Below are positions 26,723 through 37,536 of a stretch of 64,000 bases of DNA, one piece after another (positions within the stretch are counted from its first letter, which is position 1; each line of letters begins with the position of its first letter). The stretch comes from Stomorhina lunata. Taxonomy: Eukaryota > Arthropoda > Insecta > Diptera > Rhiniidae. The notes beneath the pieces are model-generated. The model was not told the DNA's origin, did no database searches, and saw only the letters and a list, made by a program, of their open reading frames with translations. Location of the stretch: contig OW121741.1 in assembly GCA_933228675.1 (NCBI GenBank), forward strand, positions 78,964,040-79,028,039. Direction: 5' to 3'. Position numbers and translations under genes: made by a program.

Positions 26723-29152
26723 CTAACCAATCCAGTTGGTGAACCAATTTCTTTGCGGCGCATAACAAATCGGTTTGGTAATCCAAAGAATATCCACCGA
26801 TAAACGCAAAATATCAGCCATATCGAATGTGCATTTACCTCTGACTTGAGCAACGCTGCCCGTCGAAGACTGATATTTCTCGTTGACATTCGCATCCTTA
26901 CGATCCCAGTTCGAGGAAGATTCTGCGGAATTTGATCTAGCCAAGAGAGGGGAATCATCATTAAAGTTTAGAGAATCATTGTCGGCGTAATAGTATTCTT
27001 TGCGGGTGGTATTGGTTTCGACCACGGTTGTGGGTTGCGGATCGGCATATGAACGGGCATATCTTAGTTGGGGTAAGCCATAGGGATTGTTGACTAATTG
27101 TTGTTGCTGCAAAAGATTGTGCTGTATATTTTGGGGAGGAAGGGAAAGATAGTTAGAACCAAATTGTGGGGAATAGACAGGTGGGTAGGGGCTGGTGCTT
27201 TGGAGTTGTTGCTGTTGGCTTAGGAAGGGATTTTGTGGAAGTAGGGAAGAAAAACCTGTCGAAGGTTGAAGAAGTTGTGGATTTAAATAGTTCGATTGTT
27301 GCAATGGATTTTGAAGGAAGGGTTGTTGTTGTTGTGGGTAAGCGCCTCCATATAAACTATCTTGCTGGATTTGTTGACCGGGATAAGAGGAACCTAAAAG
27401 ATTTGTTTGCTGCTGACCTAGTAAAGGAGATTGTAAAGGATGCGATGATATCAATTGATTATTCATGAGATTGGGATTCATGGTAGTGGGCACAGTTGTT
27501 CCAAATGGCCTTCTTGTGGTCATGAGGGCCAGTTGACTTTCCGAACATTCCTCTTGTGATATTTCCAAAAGGAAACCTCCCGCATTTACTGTAGAATAGC
27601 CCATACGCATTCTTAACTTTTTATCACCAGCATCCGCCCAAATTGAGGTGAAAACATGACCCGAGCGACAACCACAAAATCGCTGACTATCAATTTCTAT
27701 ATAGTCCTCCTGGCAGACATTTTGAGTATTTTGAATGGCTGGCATGCCTATGTTACCGGCAAAGGTACCGGTACCCTGATAGCCTTGTCCAAAATCAAAG
27801 AATTTGAACTCCAAACGTACACGACATACCCTAGAAGAGGATTTCTGCAAACGGAAGACACAGTCTCTTTTCTGGAGATTGGGCAAAATGTTGCTAAAAA
27901 TAGTGCGTGGAAAGCCGGGACTAGAGAGATATAAATGCTTTTGCTGGAAAGCCGATATACAGCAGGTTTCCAAGGTGTCGATCGTATTGTCATATGCTCT
28001 TGTAAGGGCAGGAGAAGAGGACCAAGCCCCGATATATTGATCACTAGGATTGCTGAGGAAGCCATTATTTGAATTCGACAGAAATGAGGCTTGCTGTTGG
28101 GGTTGCAGTTGAGGTTGGAGTTGTGGTTGGAGTTGAGCTTGAAGTTGAGGTTGGAGTTGAGCTTGAAGTTGAGTTTGGAGTTGAGGTTGGAGTTGAGCTT
28201 GAAGTTGATTTTGGAGTTGAGGTTGTAATTGAGATTGCAATTGATTTATGGAGTTAGAAGTCAAATACGAGGGCAGTTGGTTAATGTTGGCCAAACTACC
28301 TCCAAAGCTATTGGCATAAGGGGCCAACTGATTACCATTAAGAGCTCCATAGTAATTGGAAAATTGCCTTTGTTGCTCCCCATTATCTGTGCAAGGCTTT
28401 TCTGCATTATTTTGCAAATTGCTGCCAGGATAATTCTGTATGTGACCCCTTGACTGATCGCTGGTGGGAACATAAACTGTACCCGTGGCTGGATAAGGTG
28501 GTGAAGGTAATTGTGTGGGATAATTTAAACCAAATACTGGAGGCAAAGTAACAATTTGATATTGTTCCTGACCTGTTAGATTACGGAATATTTGCATTAG
28601 CTCCGATTCGGGAGGTCTAATGTTGGAGGAAGGAGCAGAAACTGATACCGTATCCTCATCATCCTCTTCATCGTCCTCATTCTTTAACTTTCTCAATAGC
28701 TCTTCTCTTTCACAAGCCAAACGGGTAATCACCAACTTAAAACCCTTACCCGTAGTCCAGGGTGATTCATCAGCATAGAATCTCAAACGCAAAACACCAT
28801 CTGGCGTATGATATTTCTTAATACCCACTACTTGACCACATAAAACATCCATATCATCATCCACATTTTCCAAGCCTATAGCCAAATAGTCATTTTTACA
28901 GCCTTCCGAATGTTCCAAATAAAAATCCAAGAACTGTATATGAAAAGTGGTGGGACACTTAAAAGGCGAACGCACTACATAATCCGAACACATATCCGGT
29001 TTATAGTTATTGGGATAGTTTGGCGATTCGATAACAGTTTGTCTCGTTTTATGAACACCCATTATGGTACACTTTGGGATTTCATCATGGGTGTGGCAGC
29101 GTATTAAGGATAACGCGTTTAAAAATACAGCAAATTTAAAATATAATTCCAT
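26723..29152 (-). CDS. secreted two-CUB-domain protein with Gln-rich linkers
   Basis: A single open exon of 809 residues. The start at 29152 is favoured because a hydrophobic signal peptide follows at once (residues 2-19, cut near HTHDE). CUB domain 1 is residues 28-147, with SPNYPNNY, the Cys pairs and the acidic YLAIG/DNYL-type calcium site region. Residues 149-167 are strongly acidic. Residues 304-354 are a repeated Leu-Gln-Pro-Gln tract. CUB-like domain 2 is about 397-536 (SSPGFPRTIF, DYIEID, GFLLEI). Residues 545-700 are Gln/Pro/Ser-rich, and the last 45 residues form a conserved-looking tail with two Cys (KCTFDMAD..., PICYAP). CUB domains mediate extracellular binding; no protease domain is present, so an adaptor or matrix role is inferred. 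No intron is seen. The exact orthologue is not recognised. Confidence 0.9.
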   Translation of the reverse strand: MELYFKFAVFLNALSLIRCHTHDEIPKCTIMGVHKTRQTVIESPNYPNNYKPDMCSDYVVRSPFKCPTTFHIQFLDFYLEHSEGCKNDYLAIGLENVDDDMDVLCGQVVGIKKYHTPDGVLRLRFYADESPWTTGKGFKLVITRLACEREELLRKLKNEDDEEDDEDTVSVSAPSSNIRPPESELMQIFRNLTGQEQYQIVTLPPVFGLNYPTQLPSPPYPATGTVYVPTSDQSRGHIQNYPGSNLQNNAEKPCTDNGEQQRQFSNYYGALNGNQLAPYANSFGGSLANINQLPSYLTSNSINQLQSQLQPQLQNQLQAQLQPQLQTQLQAQLQPQLQAQLQPQLQPQLQPQQQASFLSNSNNGFLSNPSDQYIGAWSSSPALTRAYDNTIDTLETCCISAFQQKHLYLSSPGFPRTIFSNILPNLQKRDCVFRLQKSSSRVCRVRLEFKFFDFGQGYQGTGTFAGNIGMPAIQNTQNVCQEDYIEIDSQRFCGCRSGHVFTSIWADAGDKKLRMRMGYSTVNAGGFLLEISQEECSESQLALMTTRRPFGTTVPTTMNPNLMNNQLISSHPLQSPLLGQQQTNLLGSSYPGQQIQQDSLYGGAYPQQQQPFLQNPLQQSNYLNPQLLQPSTGFSSLLPQNPFLSQQQQLQSTSPYPPVYSPQFGSNYLSLPPQNIQHNLLQQQQLVNNPYGLPQLRYARSYADPQPTTVVETNTTRKEYYYADNDSLNFNDDSPLLARSNSAESSSNWDRKDANVNEKYQSSTGSVAQVRGKCTFDMADILRLSVDILWITKPICYAPQRNWFTNWIG

Positions 29153-29883
29153 ATCTTATTTTATTTTCGTTAAAAAAGAAATCGCCCGCCTTTACGTACC
29201 GTCTCGTTAAAATTCTGAATATTGACTGTTTCAAAATTTCTTAACAGTTTCAGGTCATTTGGTTCATTTGTCGTCTTGTCCACTAAAAGGTGTGAAATTG
29301 TTTAAATGTTTATTTTAACTTTGTACAAAAAAAAACTGAAACAAATACATATATTTTTTTTTGTTAATTCTTGACTTTATTTTAAACAATTTGAAGTTTT
29401 GTTTTGCCCAAAAAATGTGCGATAAGAGAAACTTAAACAATTTTAAAAATGCGTCAATACAGTGGGTTAAAATAAACCATACAGCTTGTTTATTTTGATG
29501 TAAAATGTGCTAGATTTTTAAATAGGGAACAATTGATTTGACTGTTCAAATTTTTAGTTTCCTACTTATTAAAAATGAACTCTAGAAAACTATACCTTTT
29601 GCGCCATCAAGGTTCGTAATGTGTATGATTTCAGATGAGACTTGCCCTCGAACATGAAGTAGATTTAATTAGAGTGTCGACGACCTTTCAAATAACATTT
29701 CAGATCACACAACAGAACTTACTCTATTAATAGGTCTATTTCTTCACTTTCTGGATAAGTTGGGACAAATGAGAATAATTTTAGAGTTACTCTTTCAAAC
29801 AAAAAAACTTCAAACAAAAAACGGGAACACAAAATCCCAAAAATTTCAGTCCACAATTGATTTTTCTTGAATAGTAGGTACAT
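29153..29883. other. 5' flank of the CUB-domain gene
   Basis: The first 60 bases upstream of the start are an AT-rich leader; a GAGACGGTACGT stretch at 29193-29204 (minus strand) could be a downstream promoter element, but no TATA box or initiator is convincing. The rest is unassigned. Confidence 0.3.
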
Positions 29884-30354
29884 TAGGGAGTCTCGAAGAA
29901 ATAAAGTTCGCCGTACACCATCGAATATAAAGCATTGCTATGAAGCAGTTTCGAAAAAAAAATTTTAATTTTTTTCGTTGCACATTGGGGTCGCCAAAAT
30001 ACATTTTTCGGTATATCTTTGGCATTTACAGTCGGATCTTAAAGTGTGATATATCGATGTTTTTGTCTCGAGGAGGCCAACATTTCTTTAATAGTCATTA
30101 TTCTCAGGTATCCGGTTCTAGTATTTATCTATCAGACCTCTGTTCCTACCAGGTTATGTAGCACTGTAATATAAGAAAATTAAAGCTCTTTAAAAATCGT
30201 TAAACTTTTACTAAGAAAGTTTTTCGATTTTTTAAACAGAACTATTTAAAACAAGGAATTTCATATTTTGCTGCACATAGGGATCGCCAAAATACATTTT
30301 TCGTTATATCTTCGCCATTTTCAGTAGGATCTTAAAGAGTAATATATCGACTTA

Positions 30355-31788
30355 AAATTCTAAATATCTTTAGATTTACGAGCGTTTTAGTGATTTTTGT
30401 CTCATTTAGCGCGTTTTTAAAGAAAAGTTTGTATGGAAGCTATGGTCAAATGCAGGAACCGAAAATAACTGTTTATTTTGAATTTTTGATTAAAAAAAGC
30501 AACCGCAAGGAAATGTCGGAGAATAAAACCAAGTATACCATTTTGATAGTCTTGGACGAAATTTTCATAAAATGCGATGATTTTTAAAAATCTGATTTTT
30601 ATTTTTTAGAAAAAAAAATAACAGTTATTTTTTGATTTTTATTTTTTTGAGCAAAAATAAAAGTTATTTTTTAACTTTTATTTTTTCAAGCAAAAATAAC
30701 AGTTAATTTTCACTTTTACTATTTCGATGATGAATAAAAGTTATTTTTTTGACTTTGATTTTTTCGAGCAAAAATAAAAGTTATTTTTTGGCTTTTATTT
30801 TTTCGAGGAAAAATAAAATTTATTTTTTGACTTTTATTTTTTCGAGCAGAAATAAAAGTTATTTTTGTGTTTTCAACCCTAATTATGATTGCGAAACTCA
30901 ACTCCATTAATTTTTGAGCATATGCAAATTATTTTCACTGAAAAATTATCTTTGTTTGACAAAAATTTTCAATAAATTTATCATGAATTTTATCAAAAGT
31001 AATTTCTGCTCGAAAAAATAAAAGTAAAAAAATAACTTTCATTTCTGCTTGAAAAAAAAGTCAAAAAAAAACTTTTATTCATGCTCGAAATAATAAAAGT
31101 CAAAAATAAATGTTATTTTTGCTCGAAAAAAATAAAAGTTAAAAAACAACTTTTATTTTTGCTTGAAAAAATAAAAGTCAAAAAAAACTTTTATTCATGC
31201 TCGAAATAATAAAAGTCAAAAATAAATGTTATTTTTGCTCGAAAAAAATAAAAGTTAAAAAACAACTTTTATTTTTGCTTGAAAAAATAAAAATCAAAAA
31301 TAACTGTTATTTTTTATCGAAAAAATAAAAGTTAAAAGTCTGACTTTTACAATAAAAGTTATAACAGTTACGGTCCCTGGTCAAATGTGGACCGATTTCA
31401 AAGATTTTTGGTACAGAGATTTAAATTGACATAAGTAGTATTTGATTTAAATTTCATTAAAAAATATTGATATATCAATTCCGTGAAGTGGGACCTATGG
31501 GAGGTACCATAAATAATGGATCGATTTTGACGAATTTCAATAAAATGATCTGTGTCAAATTTCATCAAATTATCTTTAGAGTTGCGACCTGTAGTTTGAT
31601 TACAAGGTTTACATGGGGGTCTAGCCAGCCAGACGGACGGACGGACGGACATCGCTAAATCTACTCAGAAAGTGATTCTAAGCCTATTGGTATACTAAAA
31701 GGTGGGTCTAAAACAAATATTTCCATGCGTTACATACATCAACACAAACTTATAATACCCTTTCCACCTATGGTGGTTAAGGGTATAA
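30355..31788 (+). repeat. mini-me-like repeat M1, copy d (5' truncated, interrupted)
   Basis: Begins inside the unit at 'cttaaaattctaaatatctttagatttacgagcg', ends 'cacctatggtggttaagggtata', and holds the element at 30453-31379. The (ACGG)n tract at 31632-31650 precedes the core. Confidence 0.65.
30453..31379. mobile_element. foldback element made of inverted minisatellite arrays
   Basis: Ends CAGGAACCG and CGGTCCCTG are imperfect inverted repeats, and GTCAAATG flanks both sides exactly (30445-30452 and 31380-31387), giving an 8-bp target duplication. The left half (30590-30870) is a tandem array with a 39-bp step (anchor CGAGCA/CGAGGA at 30765, 30804, 30843). The right half (31005-31350) is the same kind of array inverted ('gctcgaaaaaaataaaagt'). 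About 130 bp of non-repetitive sequence separates them. A transcript could form a very long hairpin. hAT-type mobilisation is inferred from the ends. Confidence 0.75.
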
Positions 31789-32544
31789 AAAATGTATTTT
31801 GGCGACCGTAATGTGCGACCAAAAAAAATTTAAAAAAAAAATTCGGAACTGCCTTACAGCAATGCTTTATATTCGATGGTGTACAACGAACTTTATTTTT
31901 TCCCATATAAGTCGAAACGCTCTAAAGTACATACTTTAATTTAAAGTTCTTGTGTGACTTTATTCGATAAAAGGACTTTCACGATTGATAATAGCAAAAT
32001 TACAATCAAGTTAAACAATTTTTATACAAAAAATGTTAATGTTGCAATTGGGCGAAATCGGTTCACATTTGACCATAGCCCTCATAAATCATAAATATAA
32101 CTTCGGCAAGAGCAATGTATTGTAACAATCGGTCACTTGATGTATACCCACCATCAAAAATAATAATTCATTTCTGTCTGTCGGTTGAAAGCACAAAAAG
32201 AGCCTAAACGAAAAGAGCTAGAGCAATAACATTTTATATGAGTATTCCCGATTCTTGAAAAAAATTTTGTATTAAAAATTTTGAAAAATTGTTATAGTTC
32301 CCATAAAACCCAGTCCCGGAAATCTCTTAAATACTGATAAATTTCGAATTATAATAGGTCTGACAATTAAATTTGGTATTCAACTATACAATATCATATG
32401 CAACTTTATAGGAATCGGTAAGCATTTGACCCCATATGAATACACCATCGGAAACCGATTTAAACCTGATAAATGTCAAATGATAAAATTTAGTACATAG
32501 AAGTTTTACATAAGCACTAGCCAGCATATAAAATTTCGAAATCA

Positions 32545-32861
32545 GGGGCCAAATTACCGCATTCGATATCGATCGAAAACTCAGACTTTTAAGCGAATAT
32601 TGTGAAGTATACTTTAGGGATGCAAAAAGTTACTTTGATGCAAAAAGTTTATTGAAATTTGGTATCCATTTTGATTCGTTTTTAAAAATGTATAGTTTTA
32701 TTTAAACTATTTTACTATTGTTCATCTTTTGGCAAATAACTTCAAAAAAATATAGTAAACTGTTGATCTTTTAAATAGTTTTGACTATCCTTAAAGTATG
32801 CTATCAAATGTTTTTAAAATATATAAGATTTCGATCTATATCGAATGCCGTAATTTGGCCC
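32545..32861. mobile_element. 317-bp MITE with GGGCCAAATTAC ends
   Basis: The left end GGGGCCAAATTACCGCATTC is mirrored by the right end (inward GGGCCAAATTACGGCATTC), both continuing GATAT-GATCGAAA. Other M2 copies read 'gaaatcggttcacattt' straight across the site. CAG on both sides may be a 3-bp duplication. PIF/Harbinger-type is possible but not shown. Confidence 0.65.
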
Positions 32862-33254
32862 AGTTCACATTTAGCCATAGCTCCCATACAAAAAACTTAC
32901 GGAAACAGCCTAAATTCCACCTAAAATACACTTAATTGCCAATAAATGATAAACTGTAGTAGCTTTGGCCACTAAATTTAGCACAAGGAAGTCTTATGTC
33001 AATGCCAGCCAGTGTGCAAAATTTTGTCACAATCGGTCACCATTTGACCATAGCTTCCATATAAAAAACTTACGGAAACACAAAAATACAAAAATAAAAG
33101 GGGGTTTATGTTCGTCTGTCCGTCAGATAAAAGAGATAGCTATGACGACTTACTTTAGAACAGAGTCGTTTAATACAACTATTGGTCAGTATATCAAATT
33201 TTATTGGAATCAGTCCATATTTGATCATATATATATAGTTCCCATACAACATTC

Positions 33255-33405
33255 CGGCACCGAACGGCAAATGCAGTTTTACATAGCCTAATACTCAATA
33301 ACCAGTGGCAATCTGAATTATGAGGTGAACCGCTTTTCTTTAAATTTTATTTTTTTCAAGTGGGTCCGGCCAGGGATCGAACCTGGGACCTATAGTATAC
33401 CACTA
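33255..33405 (-). mobile_element. tRNA-derived SINE, copy 2 (truncated both ends)
   Basis: Matches the SINE at 34832-35153: 'ccgaacggcaaatgca', 'acatagcctaatact', 'attatgaggtgaaccg' and 'caagtgggtccggccagggatcgaacctgggacct'. The B-box is better preserved here (GGTTCGATCC), but the A-box end is cut off at about 33405. Confidence 0.7.
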
Positions 33406-33500
33406 AAATGCCACAAACGCCAGTTAAAAGCTATTAAATTATCAACTATGACAGCTATACGATAAATTTTGCCTAAATAAGTTATACATATATATATACC

Positions 33501-34187
33501 AGCTAGTAAAAGATATCGAACTTATTTGTTTCTATATTATTGACCCATTTGTTTGTTTTTTTTTTTTTGATACCGGAAAGCAAATCTATAATTTGCAATA
33601 TTTGTTGAACAAAATTTAAAAAAATTAAAAATGATTTTTGAAACCGGCCTGAGAAAAAAGTATAATTTTTAAATATGAAAAAAAAACTAAGTAAATTCGG
33701 TTATATTTTAACAAAATTAAACTATGTAGTACTTACGGGTCATAAATTGTTAATCATGTCTTACTTTGTAATTTATTTAATTTTATTTGTCGTCAAGAAC
33801 ACTAATTTTCGGGCGAAAATTGCAATAACTACGAAACTACTTCATTGATTTTTAATTTTGATGACTTAAAATAAAGTCACCATTAAACTTTTTTAAATAA
33901 TGCAATTCTTAGTGGTTAAAACTTAGGCAAAACCGCAATACAATACTTACATTTTTTCCCATACAAAACATTTTAACACTTTGGGGGCGGATGCGGCACT
34001 TATGCAGTTTTGAAAAAAATGCACAGCATATTTTTATGTTACGTAGAACTGGGGGTAGTTACGGTTCAATTTCGCACTTTCGTAAAATAAGGTGCACCCT
34101 AACATGCATAGTATAATTTTCATTGTGGAGTTGTTGTTCGAACGCCATTAGTAGGAAAAAAGTTGATAAAAGGACGATTCCTTATTT
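33501..34187. other. unassigned spacer
   Basis: No gene recognised. T-rich at 33558-33570; otherwise single-copy looking within the window. Confidence 0.35.
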
Positions 34188-34430
34188 TACCCCGAAAGTT
34201 TTACAAATTTTAGCTCAATCGGATGAGAGGAAAGCGTGCCCATGACCCGCCCAACCTGTAAAAATAAAATTGTGAATCATATCTTAGTTCGGAATTTCTT
34301 GATTCTTTAAACCAAAAATACCTCCGTTATTCACCATTCAAATAATTTTTACACTTTGGGCGGGTCATGGGCGCTCTTTTCCTCATTCGATTGGCTAAAA
34401 ACTTTCAAGGGACTATTTTTTAGCAATTTG
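34188..34430. repeat. inverted repeat with about 80-bp arms
   Basis: Left arm 34188-34262 and right arm 34347-34430 are imperfect complements; both carry CCCATGACCCGCCCAA or its mirror and 'caatcg-atgaggaaa'. The loop is about 85 bp. It may be a MITE whose outer ends have decayed, or a transcript hairpin. Confidence 0.55.
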
Positions 34431-34482
34431 AACAAATCTGGGGTTTAGCGGGAAACAAATTCCGAATACGACATGATTTATT

Positions 34483-35585
34483 ATACCCTTCAACAACATA
34501 GATGGAAAGGGTATATTGGTTTTGTGCTGATGTTTGTAACGCATAAAAATATTGGTCTGAGACCCACCTTTTAGTATCTAGAATCACTGCTTGAGTTGTT
34601 TTAACGATGTCTGTCCGGCTGGCTGGCCGGCTATCCATGTAAACTTGTTATCATTCTACAGGTCGTAACTTTAAAGATAAGTTGATGAAATTTGGCACAG
34701 GCTGATATTTTGGTTCAAGGATGATCCCTATTCTTTTTGGGTGAAATCGGATTACTATTTCGGGTACCTCTTATAGGGATGCCTTCCCGGAATAGAGTTT
34801 TTGGTTCTTTACAGCCACAAATTTAGTTGTATATATATATATATACATAATTCCCCGACAACATTCCAATTGGAACAAGGGGTACTTCTCTCAGACAATG
34901 AGCTGCATCCGATTCTATTTTTAGACTCGTTGAAAGGGACCTACGTTTTAACGCCGGCTTCGAACGGCAAATGCATTAGTAACAGAAGTTTTACATAGCC
35001 TAATACTAAATAACCAGTGGCTAGCTGAGTTATGAGGTGAACCGACGCTTTTTTTTGAAAATTTATATTTTCAAGTGAGTCTGGCCAGGGATCGAACTTG
35101 GGCCTCTGGTATGCTAGGCGGATGACTAACCTGCTATACCACTACGGTTCACTATTTAGTTGTACTTTAATAATATTCAGCACAAATATTGCTTATCATA
35201 ACCTTAATCAGTGTTCCTAATTTTGTAGAAATCGGCCTATATTTGACAATACCTCCTATACAAGACACATTCTCAAAAGACGTTTATATACACGTAAAAG
35301 CACAAAAACCTTAATAACTCTAAAGATAAATACATTTGATCACTTAAACTTTGCACAGATAAATATTTTATAAATATGAACCAATAACCAAAATTTGGTA
35401 ACAATCGGTCCAAAATTGACCCTTAGCCGGAAATGATATAAATCTCGAAATTTTGAAAAAATAGCACATAGTATATGTATGTATGTCTCTAAGGCTTAAG
35501 GAAAACTTGTTTAATTGTTGGTCCATATTTGACCTTATTAGTGAAGGGTATGATATAACGGGCTTGACCGACTATAGCTTTTCTG
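34483..35585 (-). repeat. mini-me-like repeat M1, copy e (interrupted by a SINE)
   Basis: From 'tatacccttcaacaacatagatggaaagggtat' to 'gggcttgaccgactatagc'. More diverged than the other M1 copies. The SINE at 34832-35153 splits it. Confidence 0.6.
34832..35153 (-). mobile_element. tRNA-derived SINE, copy 3 (complete, with target duplication)
   Basis: ATTTAGTTGTA is present at 34821-34831 and 35154-35164, an exact 11-bp target duplication. The minus strand starts with a tRNA-like head (A-box GTGGTATAGCAGGTTAGTC, B-box-like GTTCGATCC), has a body of about 220 bp shared with the other two copies, and ends in a (TA)n tail at 34832-34845. Length is about 322 bp. SINEs are moved by a partner LINE; the (TA)n tail hints at a partner that does not require poly(A). 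Confidence 0.85.
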
Positions 35586-35985
35586 TATGTATGTATTAGA
35601 TTTAAGGAAATTCTTCTACTCAGCAAGATATTAAATAAAATCGATCTTCAAACAACAAATGATTTCAGACAACCTTTACGAAACTCATTCATGAGCCAAT
35701 ACACATTGGCCCTTAATAGTATTTTATCATTAAAAATCGAGTTATGTTCATCGAAGCACTGTTTGATTCAATTTGTTGACCGACATGAATATTTCAAGTT
35801 CAGACAATGTGACACAAATTGCGTTCAAACGTCAAATGGTACTGAGTAGACATGACATATTGTTAAAAAATTGAATGAATTTGTAAGTGAGTTGGCAGTA
35901 CTGGGATTGTCCATTCTCAAAACCAAAAATGCACCCTCGTTATAGGTTGTTGTACGTATTCATGAGTAGGTATATACATACATAT
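35586..35985. other. unassigned spacer
   Basis: No gene or repeat end recognised. Confidence 0.35.
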
Positions 35986-35987
35986 TT

Positions 35988-36008
35988 TATATTCTTAAAC
36001 GAGCAATA

Positions 36009-36055
<47 letters not shown>

Positions 36056-37536
36056 GCTATCTCGAAAACGGCTCTAACGATTTTGATAAAATTTGGACAG
36101 TGGGTATCTTTTTTGATGTATAGGTCAAAGAAGAAGGGACTTTTGGAACTTTTACCTCTAAGAGGGTAAAAACGGGTAAAAAGGGGAAAAAATCGAAAAC
36201 GCTATGTCTCCTAAAGTAATAGGTATAGAAACAAAATTAAAATTACGTTTTAAACAGCTTTGAAAATAAGCGGACAGGTGTTTGGTACTTTTTTGAAACT
36301 ATGTCCGATAGGGGGTAAAAAAGGGTGAAAATAGTTTTTTTGGCACCTTTTTAACCCACTCTTATATTTTAAACTAAAGAATATAGAAAGAAACTTGGTA
36401 CTGCAATCAATAGATGTAAAAAAAGCATGAAACACGTATTTGGTACTTTTTTGATTTTGGAGCCAAAATGGGTAAAAAAGGGATAAAATGATAACTTAAC
36501 ATCTCCAAAGTAATATGAATAGGAACATTATACATTATGTTAAATGCGTTTTAAAAAAATGTACCGAATTCAATTGGCACCAAAAAAGTACCAAATATAC
36601 ATATGGAACTTTTAGAAATTAGGGAATAAAAAGGGGGAAAAATTAGTAATGTTATACCTATTAAACAAATGAATGTTTGTCTGTATGTATGTTCTTTATA
36701 GAATAGTAAACTGTGAATTTGATTGTGTTATGCTCTTTAGCGAAGATGTTGCGGATAAGCCGGCGAAGGTTTTAAAGTTGATAAGACTAATTTCTGACAG
36801 ATGGCGCCACAGAAAATTACCAAAAATTAATTAAATCGTAAACTGTACATTTGATCATGCTATGATCTTTAGCAAAGTTGTAGCGCATGAGCCGACGAAG
36901 GCTTTTTAGTTGGTATGAATAATTTCCGACAGGTGGCGCTACAGAAACTTACTCAAAGTCAATTTAATCGTAATCTGTACATTTAATCATGCTACAATCT
37001 TTAGCAAAGTTGTTGCACATGAGCCGACGAAGGCTTCTTAGTTGGTATGAAGAAATTTCGACAGGTGGAGCTACTGAAATTTACTCAAAGTCAATTTAAT
37101 CGTATGCAGTACATTTAATCATGCTATAATCTTCAGCAAAGTTGTTACGGATAAGCCGAAGAAGGTTTATGAATTGGAATAAGCAAAGTCCGACAGGTGG
37201 CGCCACAGAAAACTACTCAAAATGAATTAAATCGTAAACTGTGCATTTGATCAGACTATAATCTTTAGCAAAGTTGTTGCGCATGAGTCGACAGAGGTTT
37301 CTGTTGATATGAATAATTTCCAAAATTATTCAAAATGAGTTAAACTGTAAACTATGCAAACTATGTGTTGGTCGGACAAAATAAATCAAATAATTCAAAA
37401 TTAACTGAATATTTCTACAATGTCTTTCCTCTAAATTTATTTTAGCACTTTATAATATAAAATATATAAAAACTTTAAAATTTTCCTCAAAATGCTTATC
37501 ATAAAGCTCCGAGCAAGGCTCGGTCTACCAGGTACT
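35988..37536 (+). mobile_element. Helitron-like element, copy B (complete)
   Basis: The 5' end is 'attcttaaacgagcaataattgta' plus a (TA)n run, then 'gaatggctatctcgaaaacgg'. The 3' end is a CCGAGC-AAG-GCTCGG hairpin followed by 'tctaccaggtact'. Inside, five units of about 130 bp (anchors near 36710, 36840, 36971, 37102 and 37229) carry 'gatctttagcaaagttgttgcg' and 'gacaggtggcgccac'. There is no Rep/helicase gene, so it is non-autonomous. Confidence 0.7.

Larger units (their letters stand above)
29884..31924. mobile_element. long-TIR hAT-like element N, copy 1 (shell for nested insertions)
   Basis: Ends TAGGGAGTCTCGAAG (left) and CGAAACGCTCTA (right), flanked by AGGTACAT (29876-29883) and AAGTACAT (31925-31932), an 8-bp duplication with one mismatch. 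The arms are long: 'aaagttcgccgtacaccatcg' on the left is mirrored by 'gatggtgtacaacgaacttt' on the right, and 'tcgccaaaatacattttt' by 'aaaatgtattttggcga'. Inside lies a truncated M1 repeat (30355-31788). No transposase is seen. Confidence 0.75.
32040..33500 (-). repeat. mini-me-like repeat M2, copy e (interrupted)
   Basis: Reverse M2 with 'tatacccaccatcaaaaataat' at 32143, a short TCTGTC tract, and later 'accatagctcccatacaaaaaacttacgg' and 'ggaagtcttatgtcaatgccagccagtgtg' blocks that match 12890-12960. It is interrupted at 32545-32861 and by a truncated SINE at 33255-33405. Confidence 0.6.

Noticed and set aside
27166..28453. Several plus-strand frames opposite the CUB gene
   Set aside because: Shadows of the real minus-strand frame, produced by its Gln-rich repeats and codon pattern.
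36680..37330. CRISPR-like array (regular repeats)
   Set aside because: The units are about 130 bp, diverged and without unique spacers; they are internal repeats of a Helitron in a eukaryotic genome.
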